DNA of 64,000 nt from Kineothrix sp. MSJ-39. Lineage in GTDB: Bacteria > Bacillota > Clostridia > Lachnospirales > Lachnospiraceae. The stretch is from NCBI RefSeq assembly GCF_018917935.1, contig NZ_JAHLPN010000014.1, positions 1 to 64,000 of the forward strand, read 5' to 3'. The translations under genes were made by a program, and so were the position numbers. The notes beneath the pieces are model-generated. The model saw nothing but the letters and a program-made list of their open reading frames with translations, ran no database searches and was not told where the DNA came from. Shown one piece after another: positions 17,709-26,474 of this stretch (the first letter of the stretch is position 1; each line of letters starts with the position of its first letter).

Positions 17709-19012
17709 ACTGCTTCCTTTCCTGTTTCTTCCTCATCCGGTATGTCAATCACCACTGTAGTTCCTTTTCCTATTTCACTTGTGATCGTCAATGTTCCGTT
17801 CACCATCATTTCCAGTCTGCTTCTGACACTGTCTATCCCCACGTGGTCTCTACCGTCATTTTTGATACGCTGCGTCACATCAAAGCCGCAGCCGTCATCC
17901 CGTATCACGACCTGATATCCTGTTTTTGTCTGACTTGCCATGATCGTGATCGTACATACTTTTTCGCTTCCCATCATACCATGCTTGACTGCATTTTCCA
18001 CCAGAGGCTGTACAGAAAGTGCAGGCAGTCTGAAATTTTCTGTCCGGATATCATAGACAACCCGGATGGCATCCTGAAATCTGATCTTCTCAATCCACAG
18101 ATAAGTTCTGACATGTGCCAGTTCTTTCTGAAATGAAACAGGAGTCCGATCTCCCATATGCTCCAGATTCATGCGCAAATATCCGGCGAACCGGTTTGTT
18201 ACCTCTTCTGCCATTTCCGGATCCTTTCGGCAAAGCTCCGCGATCGTTGACAGCGTATTATATAAGAAGTGAGGCTGTATCTGGCTGATCGTCAGGGCGA
18301 TCTGACTTTCCCAGAGCTGTTTTTCTTTTTGTGCCAGATTTTCATTTTGCTCCATCACAGCCTCGGCGAACAGCAGGATCATGGAAATACTGATCGCAAT
18401 ATTGGTCAGGGAAATACCGTAATAAAACAAAAGCCCGATCATAGCCAGAATGGGCAATACAATATAAGAAAGCATTGCAACAAAGGTCCGCACGCCCAGA
18501 CGTTTTCTGTATTGAACCAGTAGTGTCACATCCAGTATCGTCACAAAAAGAGGCAGCAGAACAGAAAGAAAATATCCCGGTCTCCGATAATACAGGTTAT
18601 TGGAATCAATGTTATAGTACAAATGTGTAAACTGCGAAAGTATCACGAGCAGCATGGCAAATACGGCGATACCATAGCCCAGCAGGATTCTTTTATCGTG
18701 GCGGTCATCTTTGCCGAACAGGGTATAGCATAAATAATCATGATATAAAAACAACATCACATCGCTCAGAAAAAACACAAGAAAATTGCTGACCAATACA
18801 ACATAACCGGCCGTTCTGCCGGAGATACCGCGATACCCCCACGCCACAGCATCACTGAATAACAGACAGCTGCTGCATAACAAAAGATGCAGCATATCTC
18901 TTCTTTTTGTTTTTTCAAAATTTTTGCTCAAAAACATACAAATTGCTGCGATCAGTGAAAAAATACTCCCCCAAAGCAGCATTGCAATGTGTAATCCCTG
19001 TCGGTTAAACAT
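17705..19012 (-). CDS. LytS-like membrane sensor histidine kinase
   Basis: This 435-residue kinase has seven or so hydrophobic segments within residues 8-230, then a His_kinase (LytS/YehU-type) domain with the phospho-acceptor in QIQPHFLYNTLSTI (about residue 250). An HATPase domain follows, with the N-box VENAVKHG and the G-box RDDGCGFDV. It probably senses an extracellular or membrane signal and phosphorylates the regulator encoded immediately downstream with an ATGA overlap. The ligand cannot be inferred. Confidence 0.9.
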   Translation of the reverse strand: MFNRQGLHIAMLLWGSIFSLIAAICMFLSKNFEKTKRRDMLHLLLCSSCLLFSDAVAWGYRGISGRTAGYVVLVSNFLVFFLSDVMLFLYHDYLCYTLFGKDDRHDKRILLGYGIAVFAMLLVILSQFTHLYYNIDSNNLYYRRPGYFLSVLLPLFVTILDVTLLVQYRKRLGVRTFVAMLSYIVLPILAMIGLLFYYGISLTNIAISISMILLFAEAVMEQNENLAQKEKQLWESQIALTISQIQPHFLYNTLSTIAELCRKDPEMAEEVTNRFAGYLRMNLEHMGDRTPVSFQKELAHVRTYLWIEKIRFQDAIRVVYDIRTENFRLPALSVQPLVENAVKHGMMGSEKVCTITIMASQTKTGYQVVIRDDGCGFDVTQRIKNDGRDHVGIDSVRSRLEMMVNGTLTITSEIGKGTTVVIDIPDEEETGKEAV

Positions 19013-19059
19013 GTTCTCTCATCCTCACCGTATCATGCCTGAAAGCTGCATAACATTTC

Positions 19060-19092
19060 AAAAAAAGCCTGTCCAGGTTGACCGGACAGGCC
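19060..19092 (-). terminator. murA terminator
   Basis: On the minus strand GCCTGTCC/GGACAGGC is followed by a run of seven T residues, directly after the murA stop codon and before the kinase gene. Confidence 0.85.
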
Positions 19093-19098
19093 CTTGTA

Positions 19099-20391
19099 TC
19101 ATCCAATCTTCAGTTTCAACTTCTGTACTTCATTCTCATCGGTCGCTTTTTCGATCTGCGCTCCAAGTCCTCTGAGCTTGGCATCGAAATCTTCATATCC
19201 ACGCTCTATATACAGGATATCATCCACAACCGTGATGCCTTCCGCCGCAAGACCTGCGATCACAAGCGCCGCGCCCGCACGGAGATCCGGTGCATCGATA
19301 TGGGCTCCGGTGTATTTCTTAACGCCTTCAATAATGGCTGTGTTGCCTTCTACCTTGATGTTGGCTCCCATCTTTGTCAGCTCGTCCACATAACGGAAAC
19401 GATTTTCAAAAATGCTTTCCGTTACGATACTGGTTCCTTCCGAAAGCGCCAGCGTCACAGCGATCTGTGGCTGCATATCGGTCGGGAAGCCGGGATAGGC
19501 AAGTGTCTTGACATGGGTATGGGTCAGTGGCTTGGAAGATACCACACGAACCGCATCGTCAGACTCTTTGATCTCACAGCCGATCTCGATCAGCTTCGCA
19601 CTGATGGATTCCAGATGCTTCGGAATGACATTTTTGACTGTCACATCACCCTTTGTGGCTGCTGCAGCAAACATGAATGTTCCTGCTTCGATCTGATCCG
19701 GAATAACGGAATATTCTGTTTTATGAAGCTTTTCCACGCCGCGGATACGGATGACATCCGTTCCTGCGCCTTTGATATTGGCTCCCATGCTGTTTAAGAA
19801 GTTTGCCACATCAACTACGTGCGGCTCCTTCGCAGCATTTTCAATGATCGTCTGCCCTTCGGCAAGTGCTGCTGCCATAATGATGTTGATGGTTGCACCT
19901 ACCGTGACCACATCCATATAAATATGATTGCCGACAAGCTTTTCTGTCTCTACACAGATATGACCGTGCGAAATATCTGCCTTGGCGCCCAGTGCGCGGA
20001 ATCCTTTTAAATGCTGGTCGATCGGTCTGCTGCCGATATTACAGCCGCCCGGAAGCGCCACTTCTGCTTTTTTATATTTACCGAGCAGAGCTCCCAGCAA
20101 ATAGTAAGAAGCTCTGATCTTTTTGATATATTCATTATCTACAACCAGGTCATTGATATTGCCTGCGTTGATCTTGACGGTATGTCTGTCGATCCTGTCA
20201 ATATGCACACCGATCTCTTCCATCGCCTGCATCAGCACATTCGTATCTCTGACATCCGGTAAATTTTCTATCGTAACGGTCTCATCCGTCATCGTTGCTG
20301 CTGCCAGAATCGCCAGCGCCGCATTTTTCGCACCGCCGATCTCCACCTCGCCAACCAGCGGATTTCCACCTTTGATTACATATTGTTCCAT
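19099..20391 (-). CDS. murA: UDP-N-acetylglucosamine 1-carboxyvinyltransferase
   Basis: MurA performs the first committed step of peptidoglycan synthesis, adding enolpyruvate from PEP to UDP-GlcNAc. The 430-residue protein is full length, with Lys22-Asn23 in GGAKNAA and the catalytic loop PGGCNIGSR carrying Cys117. This is the residue fosfomycin modifies, so the enzyme is of the cysteine (sensitive) type. The ATG at 20391 follows GAGGTG; a TTG four codons upstream would sit on that site. Many clostridia have two MurA paralogues, so this may not be the only one. It is followed by its own terminator. Confidence 0.97.
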   Translation of the reverse strand: MEQYVIKGGNPLVGEVEIGGAKNAALAILAAATMTDETVTIENLPDVRDTNVLMQAMEEIGVHIDRIDRHTVKINAGNINDLVVDNEYIKKIRASYYLLGALLGKYKKAEVALPGGCNIGSRPIDQHLKGFRALGAKADISHGHICVETEKLVGNHIYMDVVTVGATINIIMAAALAEGQTIIENAAKEPHVVDVANFLNSMGANIKGAGTDVIRIRGVEKLHKTEYSVIPDQIEAGTFMFAAAATKGDVTVKNVIPKHLESISAKLIEIGCEIKESDDAVRVVSSKPLTHTHVKTLAYPGFPTDMQPQIAVTLALSEGTSIVTESIFENRFRYVDELTKMGANIKVEGNTAIIEGVKKYTGAHIDAPDLRAGAALVIAGLAAEGITVVDDILYIERGYEDFDAKLRGLGAQIEKATDENEVQKLKLKIG

Positions 20392-20547
20392 GTCACACCT
20401 CAAATTTAGTGTATCCTGTTTATCTACTAATTATATAACACAATATATAGGTTTGTAAATTGTCTATTTTGATACAGATTTACGCATTTCTACCCGCAAA
20501 ATTCGGTAAATCCATTGCATTCGCTTCCATAAATTGGAGAAAATTGC

Positions 20548-22128
20548 TTAGTTTAAATAATTCAGCGGATTTACCTGCGCACCACCGATCAGAATTTCAA
20601 AATGCAGATGCGCTCCTGTACTTCTGCCGGTATTACCGGACAGCGCGATCTTCTGCCCCTGCGAAACCTGATCTCCCACGCGTACAAGTACCTTGCTCAG
20701 ATGCCCGTATCTTGTCTGTCTGCCATCCGCATGATTGATATAAACTACATAGCCATAACCGCTTCCCCAGCCTGCTCTGACAACCGTTCCTGCGCTGGAT
20801 GCCACAACCTTGGTGCCAACCGGTGTTGCCCAGTCAATTCCCTTATGGTATGTGGAAGCACCTCTAGTCGGGGCTTTTCTTCTGCCAAACTGGGAAGATA
20901 AGCGACCTCCGGAGATCGGTTTGATATAAGTCGGCGGAATCTTCGTTCCTTTTTCAATGATCTTCGGAACCGCGGCGACTGTGACTTCTTCTTTTAAGAT
21001 TTCCGTCTCTGTTTCCTTTTTATTATGGTAAGACTTCAGCGCCGCCACTTTTCGATGGCCGGCAGATGGCTGCTGCAGAACCTGTGTATCTGTCGTGTAC
21101 CAATCGTCATTGTAAACATACTGGATATCCGCTTCATAATCTTCTTCGTAATAAACTTCTTCCTGCCTGTCAATGGAAAGCGCCGGCTCCGGCGAAGTGA
21201 TCACCAGTTCTTCTCCGACACGGATCATGGAATTCTCATCCTCAAGGCTGTCATTAAGCTCGATCATCTTGTCCAGCGGGATATTACAGTTTATCGCAAT
21301 CTCGGAAAGAGTATCTCCTTGCTGTACCTCATAGATCTGCTGCTGATCCTGCTCTTTTGTCAGAAGATCCTTCGCATCTGCCAGCGACTGGATCTGATCT
21401 GTCGGGAGATAGGATTCTACGATCTCCACATTATCCGCATAGGAAAGCCGGGTCAGGCCGTAATCGAAGTCATCAAAGGTCAGTTCTTTTGCTGCCTGTG
21501 TATCTTTTACCATATCGGCAAGTGCCTTTGCACAGCCTGCCATCAATGGTCTGTCCTGTTCTTCAGCCTCTTCTGCTTTTTTCTCTACCGCGCTCTTTGC
21601 CTCTACTGTCAGTACATTCAGTTCTCTCGTCTGATCCGGACCGAGCTGTGCAACAAACTGCTGCCCTTCCTGATACTGGTCAAGCGCAGCCTGCAGGGCT
21701 TCCGAAACCTCCTGCACACTGGATAAATTGATCATAAGCTGATTGATCTTGATCGTAAATGCCGGCTGGATCGTCTTGATCTGGGATGCTGTCAGCACCT
21801 CTTTCATATTCGCAACGATCTCATCCTCACCCGTAAACCGGGCAAAATATGCTTCATGTCCTGTCACGGAAAGCTCCGCATCTGTCAAAAACAGTGTATC
21901 TTCGCTCCGGGCGATTTCTTTCCTCGCCTGCCATAAGAGGGATTCCGCCTCTTTTGTATCTGAAACAATTCCGACCTGCTCTCCATTCAAAGTGATCTCA
22001 AAGACATTATTTCCCGTCTTTTCTACCTTTGTATAAGAAGGCAACAAAAAAAGACCTGCTAATGCGATCAGAAAAGCCGTCTTCCAATATGTGGTTTTCA
22101 CATGTCTGTAGTATTTCGTAATTTTCAT
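20548..22128 (-). CDS. LysM/M23 peptidoglycan endopeptidase, membrane anchored
   Basis: This 526-residue protein has a single N-terminal transmembrane or signal-anchor segment (about 17-30), a long helical region, and a LysM domain at about 265-310 (YEVQQGDTLSEIA...). The C-terminal M23 metallopeptidase domain lies at about 410-526. Zinc ligands are visible in TYHKGIDWA (His, Asp) and GAHLHFEI (HxH). It should act outside the membrane on peptidoglycan cross-links, although many LysM/M23 proteins are regulators lacking activity. Here the metal ligands are intact. The ribosome site is weak. The gene follows the cupin-type regulator by 39 bases. Confidence 0.9.
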   Translation of the reverse strand: MKITKYYRHVKTTYWKTAFLIALAGLFLLPSYTKVEKTGNNVFEITLNGEQVGIVSDTKEAESLLWQARKEIARSEDTLFLTDAELSVTGHEAYFARFTGEDEIVANMKEVLTASQIKTIQPAFTIKINQLMINLSSVQEVSEALQAALDQYQEGQQFVAQLGPDQTRELNVLTVEAKSAVEKKAEEAEEQDRPLMAGCAKALADMVKDTQAAKELTFDDFDYGLTRLSYADNVEIVESYLPTDQIQSLADAKDLLTKEQDQQQIYEVQQGDTLSEIAINCNIPLDKMIELNDSLEDENSMIRVGEELVITSPEPALSIDRQEEVYYEEDYEADIQYVYNDDWYTTDTQVLQQPSAGHRKVAALKSYHNKKETETEILKEEVTVAAVPKIIEKGTKIPPTYIKPISGGRLSSQFGRRKAPTRGASTYHKGIDWATPVGTKVVASSAGTVVRAGWGSGYGYVVYINHADGRQTRYGHLSKVLVRVGDQVSQGQKIALSGNTGRSTGAHLHFEILIGGAQVNPLNYLN

Positions 22129-22167
22129 AACAGGTCTATTTTATCAGCTATTTGTTTAATTGTAAAG

Positions 22168-22719
22168 TCAGGACACCGTCATAACAACGCTCATCTGCGC
22201 CTGTCCGTCTCCCATATTCTTCCATGTATATTCTCCGCCCGCACACAGGCATGCAGAGTCTCCGCTGGTCAGCTCCAGTTCTTTATTTTCATGGTGCAGT
22301 ATCAGTGTACCCTGTGTGACCGTAACATATTCCGTCGTATGCGCTCCATGTGACGGAAGCTGCATTTGTGCTCCCGGTTCAATACTGATCGTATAAATTT
22401 CAAAATTCCGGTCTTTGTCAAACGGAAAAACAAGTCTGACCGCATAGCGGCTCTGTGCGCTTCTTGTCACGCGGCATTGATCCTTTTTCACAAGTGAGAT
22501 CGGATCTTTTTCCCGGTAAAGCAGATCTTCTATACCGATCTTCAGTCCTTCGCAGATTTTGGCAACCGTCGTGATCGTCGGATTGGATTCGCCTCTTTCA
22601 ATCTGCCCGAGCATACTCTTGCTGACAAGTGTCCGCTCCGAAAGCATATCCAGACTCATATTCTGTTCTTTCCGGATCTTTCTTAAATTAATCGAAATGT
22701 TTTTGTCGATCGTATCCAT
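22168..22719 (-). CDS. XRE-family regulator with C-terminal cupin
   Basis: This 183-residue transcription factor has an HTH_XRE domain at residues about 8-65 (LRKIRKEQNMSLDMLSERTLVSKSMLGQIERGESNPTIT split over two helices) and a cupin_2 ligand-binding barrel at about 105-180 (EPGAQMQLPSHGAHTTEYVTV...). Proteins of this layout usually repress metabolic or transport genes in response to a small molecule. The ATG at 22719 follows GGAGGAAGG; the longer frame to 22776 lacks a site. Its targets are not evident, since its neighbours are a cell-wall hydrolase and a flavoprotein. Confidence 0.88.
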   Translation of the reverse strand: MDTIDKNISINLRKIRKEQNMSLDMLSERTLVSKSMLGQIERGESNPTITTVAKICEGLKIGIEDLLYREKDPISLVKKDQCRVTRSAQSRYAVRLVFPFDKDRNFEIYTISIEPGAQMQLPSHGAHTTEYVTVTQGTLILHHENKELELTSGDSACLCAGGEYTWKNMGDGQAQMSVVMTVS

Positions 22720-22767
22720 AAGCGTTTCCTTCCTCCGCATGTGCTTGGTTTTCTTCCCGCTAACAAA

Positions 22768-22797
22768 AAATAGCATCAGGAAAAATCCTGATGCTAC
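22768..22797 (-). terminator. Terminator after flavin reductase gene
   Basis: TAGCATCAGG/CCTGATGCTA with a six-base loop is followed on the minus strand by six T residues. It separates the flavoprotein operon from the XRE-cupin gene. Confidence 0.8.
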
Positions 22798-22890
22798 GTC
22801 TTCGTGGCAATTACTGTTTATTCTATTATAGTAATTATCTTGTGCTTTATTTTGTTCTTGTCATCATCATACTGATTTTCATCTGCTTCG

Positions 22891-23457
22891 TCAAGACTTT
22901 TTTCTCACACTGTAACCAAAACGTCCCAGTTCTTTTCCCATGGCATAATACGTGCCATGCGAATAGACGATCGGATCCGCCTGCTCCAGATGGAAGGAAT
23001 TCTTCTCATCCATATAGGCATCATCCACGCTGACCGCTACTACCTCGGCAAGGAACATATCATGGGAGCCAAGCTCTTTTACTTCTGTGACACGGCATTC
23101 AATGTTGACCGGGCTTTCCGAAAGGCGCGGTACTTTTACTTCCTTTCCGGGGATCAGATGCAATCCCAGTTCTTTACATTTGTTCACATCCCTGCCACTC
23201 CTGACACCGCAATAATCGGTCGCATATGCCAGTTTCTCTGTAGTCAGATTGATAACAAATTCTCCTGTTTCCAAAAGCATCGCGTGTGAGAAACGTTCTT
23301 TTCTCACGGAAATGCTTACCATAGGCGGATTGGTGCAGACCGTTCCCGCCCAGGCAACTGTAAAAATATTCGGTTTTCCCTGCTTATCTGCCACAGTCAC
23401 AAGTACTGCAGGCAGCGGATACAGCATATTACCCGGTTTAAAATCTATTTTAGCCAT
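22891..23457 (-). CDS. Flavin reductase-like FMN-binding protein
   Basis: This 188-residue protein is a flavoredoxin/flavin reductase-like split barrel (PLPAVLVTVADKQGKPNIFTVAW...PPMVSISVRKERFSHAML...EFVINL). Family members bind FMN and act in electron transfer or as NAD(P)H:flavin reductases. The start codon overlaps the stop of the upstream coiled-coil gene (TAATG), so translation is coupled, an odd pairing for a soluble redox protein. A terminator follows at 22768-22797. Confidence 0.85.
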   Translation of the reverse strand: MAKIDFKPGNMLYPLPAVLVTVADKQGKPNIFTVAWAGTVCTNPPMVSISVRKERFSHAMLLETGEFVINLTTEKLAYATDYCGVRSGRDVNKCKELGLHLIPGKEVKVPRLSESPVNIECRVTEVKELGSHDMFLAEVVAVSVDDAYMDEKNSFHLEQADPIVYSHGTYYAMGKELGRFGYSVRKKS

Positions 23458-24644
23458 TATAAAATTCCCAGCATCTGCAGGATCTGGATCGTAAGAGACG
23501 CTGCTGAAAGCAGGATCGCAAATACGAGCAGAGGCTTTGTTCCTTTACTTTTCTGTACGGATTTTTCAAGCGAATCCATATGATCGTTCAAATCTCTTGT
23601 TTTATTACTGAGCTGCTCCATCAATACAGCCTGTACATTTCGATATACCTTAACATCTTCTTTATGCACATAGTCTTCAATGTGCTTCTGCACATCATCC
23701 AGATATAACCGGATGTTGACGATCATTTCCTTGATCTGACTGGTCGCTTCGATCAACTCTGCATTGTCTGCCGGCTTTTGCTGTTCCAGTTTATTTTGCA
23801 GATTCTGGAGCGCATCCTCTGTTGTCCGTGTCAGATCCTGCAATGCATTTTCCGTATTGACCGCCATATCCTGCAGAAGGCTGTGCTGTCTGATGGCATT
23901 ATCTGCGATATTCCCGGAAAGCTGTTCCAGCTTTTCCTCTACTGCTCTGACCGTATCAAGCGTTTCTGTCTGATTGCCTTGTTGCTTCTGCTCATCCCAC
24001 TCCCTGAGCATTGCTAGGCTCTGTGCATTTTCTGCAAGAAGCTTCTCTACCGCCGCGGAAATCTGTCCGTCAACACCCGTGAGTTTCTCATCTACAACCG
24101 AAATCCTGTCGCCTACGCCCGTAAGCTTATCATCCACACCGGAAAGTCGGTCGTCAAAACCGGTGATTTTCTCATCTACATCGGAAAGTCGGTCACTCAT
24201 ACCTGCGAGCTTGTCATCTGCATCGGAAAGCTGCACGCCCATGCTGTCCCGCATGTTTTTCAGTTGTGCATCCATCAGCTCCTGCATTCCCGCAATCTGC
24301 AGATCCAGAGCCTTTTTCTGCTCCGCAAGTTCCTGCGTTACCACCAGATTCAGCTGCTGTGCATCTGCGGCTTCCGTATCATTTTCTGCTTCCTCCGTCA
24401 CAAGTGCATGAAGTTTTGCCTCATACTCTTCCAGCTGCTCGATCCCACAGGAAAGCATCTGGGATACCTGCTCGGAAACTTCAACTGTTTTTAAATTCAG
24501 ACGCCGGATCTCCTGCATCATTTTTTCATATTCCGCAGTCTGTTTCCGCAGTCTCTCGTTTTCGCGTGCTTCCGCTTCGCCGTTTGCCTGTATGAGTTCA
24601 CCGGCATTAAACCGCTTCGTCAGCCTGTCCATAAAATTATCCAT
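23457..24644 (-). CDS. Coiled-coil protein with C-terminal membrane anchor
   Basis: This 395-residue protein of unknown function is almost entirely helical. Residues 136-200 are a striking run of seven-residue units of the type DxKLxGV and DDRLSGV, a near-perfect heptad repeat. The C-terminus (about 372-393) is a single hydrophobic helix, so it is probably tail-anchored with a long cytoplasmic coiled coil. No catalytic motif is visible. Its stop codon overlaps the start of the flavin reductase-like gene. A cell-envelope scaffolding role is possible but unsupported. Confidence 0.7.
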   Translation of the reverse strand: MDNFMDRLTKRFNAGELIQANGEAEARENERLRKQTAEYEKMMQEIRRLNLKTVEVSEQVSQMLSCGIEQLEEYEAKLHALVTEEAENDTEAADAQQLNLVVTQELAEQKKALDLQIAGMQELMDAQLKNMRDSMGVQLSDADDKLAGMSDRLSDVDEKITGFDDRLSGVDDKLTGVGDRISVVDEKLTGVDGQISAAVEKLLAENAQSLAMLREWDEQKQQGNQTETLDTVRAVEEKLEQLSGNIADNAIRQHSLLQDMAVNTENALQDLTRTTEDALQNLQNKLEQQKPADNAELIEATSQIKEMIVNIRLYLDDVQKHIEDYVHKEDVKVYRNVQAVLMEQLSNKTRDLNDHMDSLEKSVQKSKGTKPLLVFAILLSAASLTIQILQMLGIL

Positions 24645-24929
24645 GCTTACCCTCCGTCATCCTGATTATCCGTGCACTTATGCGTAATTAATTACTAAGA
24701 CCTCATTCGCAAAATCGCATCTCCAATGTATTCTTTTGATGCAATAACTCTGATTCACTACTATTTTAGCATTGTTTTCGCCCTTTTACAACACTCGCCG
24801 GTCGTATTGTGGTTGCACATTTTTTGTGCATTTTGCATAGATTTTACATACATCATTTTTATGCTTTGTGTAAATTCACTTATATTTCATATGCCGTTCA
24901 TAATTTGTTCATATTTGATTGGTATACTT

Positions 24930-25126
24930 TTCTTAAATCAAAGGAAACAATTCTTTATCATCAAAAGACATCTACCGAAAGATAAATTTTTTCATAATAG
25001 CCGCGGGGCCGAAAGGTTTCGCGGCACTCCTCATTTTATGGGGACTTTTTATTTTGCCGGAAGGATTTCGTAGCCCTATAGAGCAAAAAAGTGCTGCCAT
25101 TTGGCAACACTTTTCTTTTATATATT
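24930..25126 (+). ncRNA. Candidate structured non-coding RNA
   Basis: After a TATACT box (24922-24927), the plus strand shows a stem CCGCG/CGCGG around CC-GAAA-GG (about 24997-25027), CCTCAT/ATGGGG, a GCCGGAAGG segment, and a final terminator stem (AAGTGCTGCC/GGCAACACTT) with T-run. No frame is open across it. I could not match it to SAM, c-di-AMP, c-di-GMP, THF, glycine, SRP or 6S consensus by eye. The real strand could also be minus. Confidence 0.3.
25085..25126. terminator. Bidirectional terminator after alarmone synthetase
   Basis: AAAAGTGTTGCC/GGCAGCACTTTT with T-runs on both sides lies just beyond the stop codon of the gene at 25130-25837. It could serve both that gene and any plus-strand transcript from 24930. 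Confidence 0.75.
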
Positions 25127-25129
25127 CCT

Positions 25130-25837
25130 TTATACAATCGCTTCTTCTGTTTTAGCAGACTCTGCTTTGGCAGCTTCTGTTTTCGCCGCTTCCTCCGCCT
25201 TCTGTTTGGCGATCAGTTCCTGTACTTCCTCATTCAGGGAAAGCATTCTGGCATCCAGATCCGATACCATCATGGCACATTCCACCAGTTCTTTCTTAAT
25301 ATGCTCCGGTGCATTGCCTTCAAATTTGTAATGGATCTTATGCTCCAGACTCGCCCAGAAATCCATCGCAACCGTTCTGATCTGGATCTCTACCTTGGCA
25401 TCCACAATACGATCCGATAAGAAGATCGGTACTGTCACGATCAGATGATAGCTCTTATATCCGCTCGGCTTCGGATTCAGAATATAGTCCTTCACGGAAA
25501 GCACGCGGATGTCATTCTGGTTGATCAGCATTTCCGCAATCCTGTAAATATCGGATGTAAAAGAGCAGATAACACGGATTCCCGCAATATCATTGACATA
25601 CTTTACCATATTCTGGATGCTGGATTCATAGCCATGCTTTTTCAGCTTCTTGACAATACTTTCCGGTGATTTGATACGCGATTTGATATGTTCGATCGGA
25701 TTGTACTGGTGCACATGCTGGAACTCATCATTTAAGATCTCCAGCTTTGTCCCGATCTCCTTCAGCGCAGAATTATATACAAGCTGGACTTCCTTCCAGC
25801 TGTCAATGTCATTTCTCGTATTTGGTACAAATTCCAT
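25130..25837 (-). CDS. Small alarmone synthetase (RelA/SpoT domain)
   Basis: This 235-residue single-domain (p)ppGpp synthetase is of the RelQ/YjbM type and transfers pyrophosphate from ATP to GDP or GTP. Recognisable family segments are IKSRIKSPESIVKKLKKHG (about 50-70), NDIAGIRVICSF (about 83-94), the KPSGYKSYHLIV loop, VEIQIRTVAMDFWASLEHKIHYK, and a C-terminal Ala/Glu/Lys-rich tail. No hydrolase, TGS or ACT domain is present, so it lacks ribosome sensing and should respond to transcription or allostery. The ATG at 25837 is the family-consistent start; the 38 codons upstream come from a hairpin region. Confidence 0.9.
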   Translation of the reverse strand: MEFVPNTRNDIDSWKEVQLVYNSALKEIGTKLEILNDEFQHVHQYNPIEHIKSRIKSPESIVKKLKKHGYESSIQNMVKYVNDIAGIRVICSFTSDIYRIAEMLINQNDIRVLSVKDYILNPKPSGYKSYHLIVTVPIFLSDRIVDAKVEIQIRTVAMDFWASLEHKIHYKFEGNAPEHIKKELVECAMMVSDLDARMLSLNEEVQELIAKQKAEEAAKTEAAKAESAKTEEAIV

Positions 25838-25868
25838 AAATTCCCCAACTTTCCTTTTTACTACATCC

Positions 25869-25996
25869 CTGCTGCATCGTGATTTTGTCAAATCACGACA
25901 TTCGGGAACCCCTCGCATTTTTATTTGATCGCACATTTGCTTCGCAAACATGCGACAAGGCTCGGGGCTACATCATGAATTTAGCAATTCATGACA
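25869..25996. repeat. Intergenic hairpin cluster, family 1
   Basis: Four hairpins lie in tandem upstream of the alarmone synthetase: CGTGATTT/AAATCACG, an outer CCCC/GGGG pair enclosing CGCACATTTGC/GCAAACATGCG, and CATGAATT/AATTCATG. The central hairpin and its flanks resemble those at 42284-42416. Confidence 0.6.
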
Positions 25997-26063
25997 TATA
26001 TTATATCACATTTTTTAATTTTTTGTGGAATTTTACTAATATTTAAGAAATAGATTTCAAAGA

Positions 26064-26330
26064 TCAGTCTTCCTCAATCATCTGGATCTCCAGATAGTCG
26101 AAATCTATAGATTCAATAAAATTATCCTGGTAAAAACGGGCTCTGCTGTGATCCTGAAACTCCTTGACCGTTTTGTCCAGCCAGATCGGTTTTCCGAGAT
26201 CAAAGGTATAAATGATCTCATCCATTGCATGGAACACTTTCTGGGTTCTGCCCGCATCAGAAGCATCCTCCACAACGGTATCTTTGATCATATGATTGTT
26301 TTTCCAAATCTTTGCCCACATTCGAAACAT
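26064..26330 (-). CDS. Small protein of unknown function
   Basis: This 88-residue, acidic, aromatic-rich cytoplasmic protein has no recognised motif. AAGGAG lies 7 bases before the ATG at 26330, and codon use matches its neighbours, so it is probably a real gene. It stands alone, divergent from the HlyIII gene. I do not recognise the family. Confidence 0.6.
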   Translation of the reverse strand: MFRMWAKIWKNNHMIKDTVVEDASDAGRTQKVFHAMDEIIYTFDLGKPIWLDKTVKEFQDHSRARFYQDNFIESIDFDYLEIQMIEED

Positions 26331-26394
26331 AGAAATTCTCCTTTTCTGCCGTACATTCTGCCGGTTTTTGTCTCAGATCGTCTGTATCAATCTG

Positions 26395-26423
26395 TTGACT
26401 TTTGCATATACTTGATGTAGTAT
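26395..26423 (+). promoter_or_regulatory. Promoter of HlyIII gene
   Basis: TTGACT and TAGTAT are separated by 17 bases and are followed 50 bases later by GAGGAGG and the ATG. A small GTAGTTTT/AAAACTAC dyad lies between promoter and gene. Confidence 0.6.
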
Positions 26424-26474
26424 TTGTATTGTAGTAAGTAGTTTTCAAAACTACGTGTTGAGGAGGTTGTTATT

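Larger units (their letters stand above)
24645..25129. other. Gene-free interval with possible structured RNA
   Basis: No gene is supported in these 485 bases. The left part is AT-rich and contains one copy of the CATTCRCAAAATCGCATCT motif (24703-24721). The right part holds hairpins and a strong terminator, described separately as a candidate RNA. Confidence 0.55.

Noticed and set aside
24930-25126. c-di-AMP (ydaO) or SRP RNA
   Set aside because: Single segments such as CCGAAAGG and CCGGAAGG look familiar, but the order of conserved blocks does not fit either family.
25838-25951. N-terminal extension of the alarmone synthetase
   Set aside because: The extra 38 codons are encoded by an intergenic hairpin region, are Cys/Arg-rich, and have no family counterpart.
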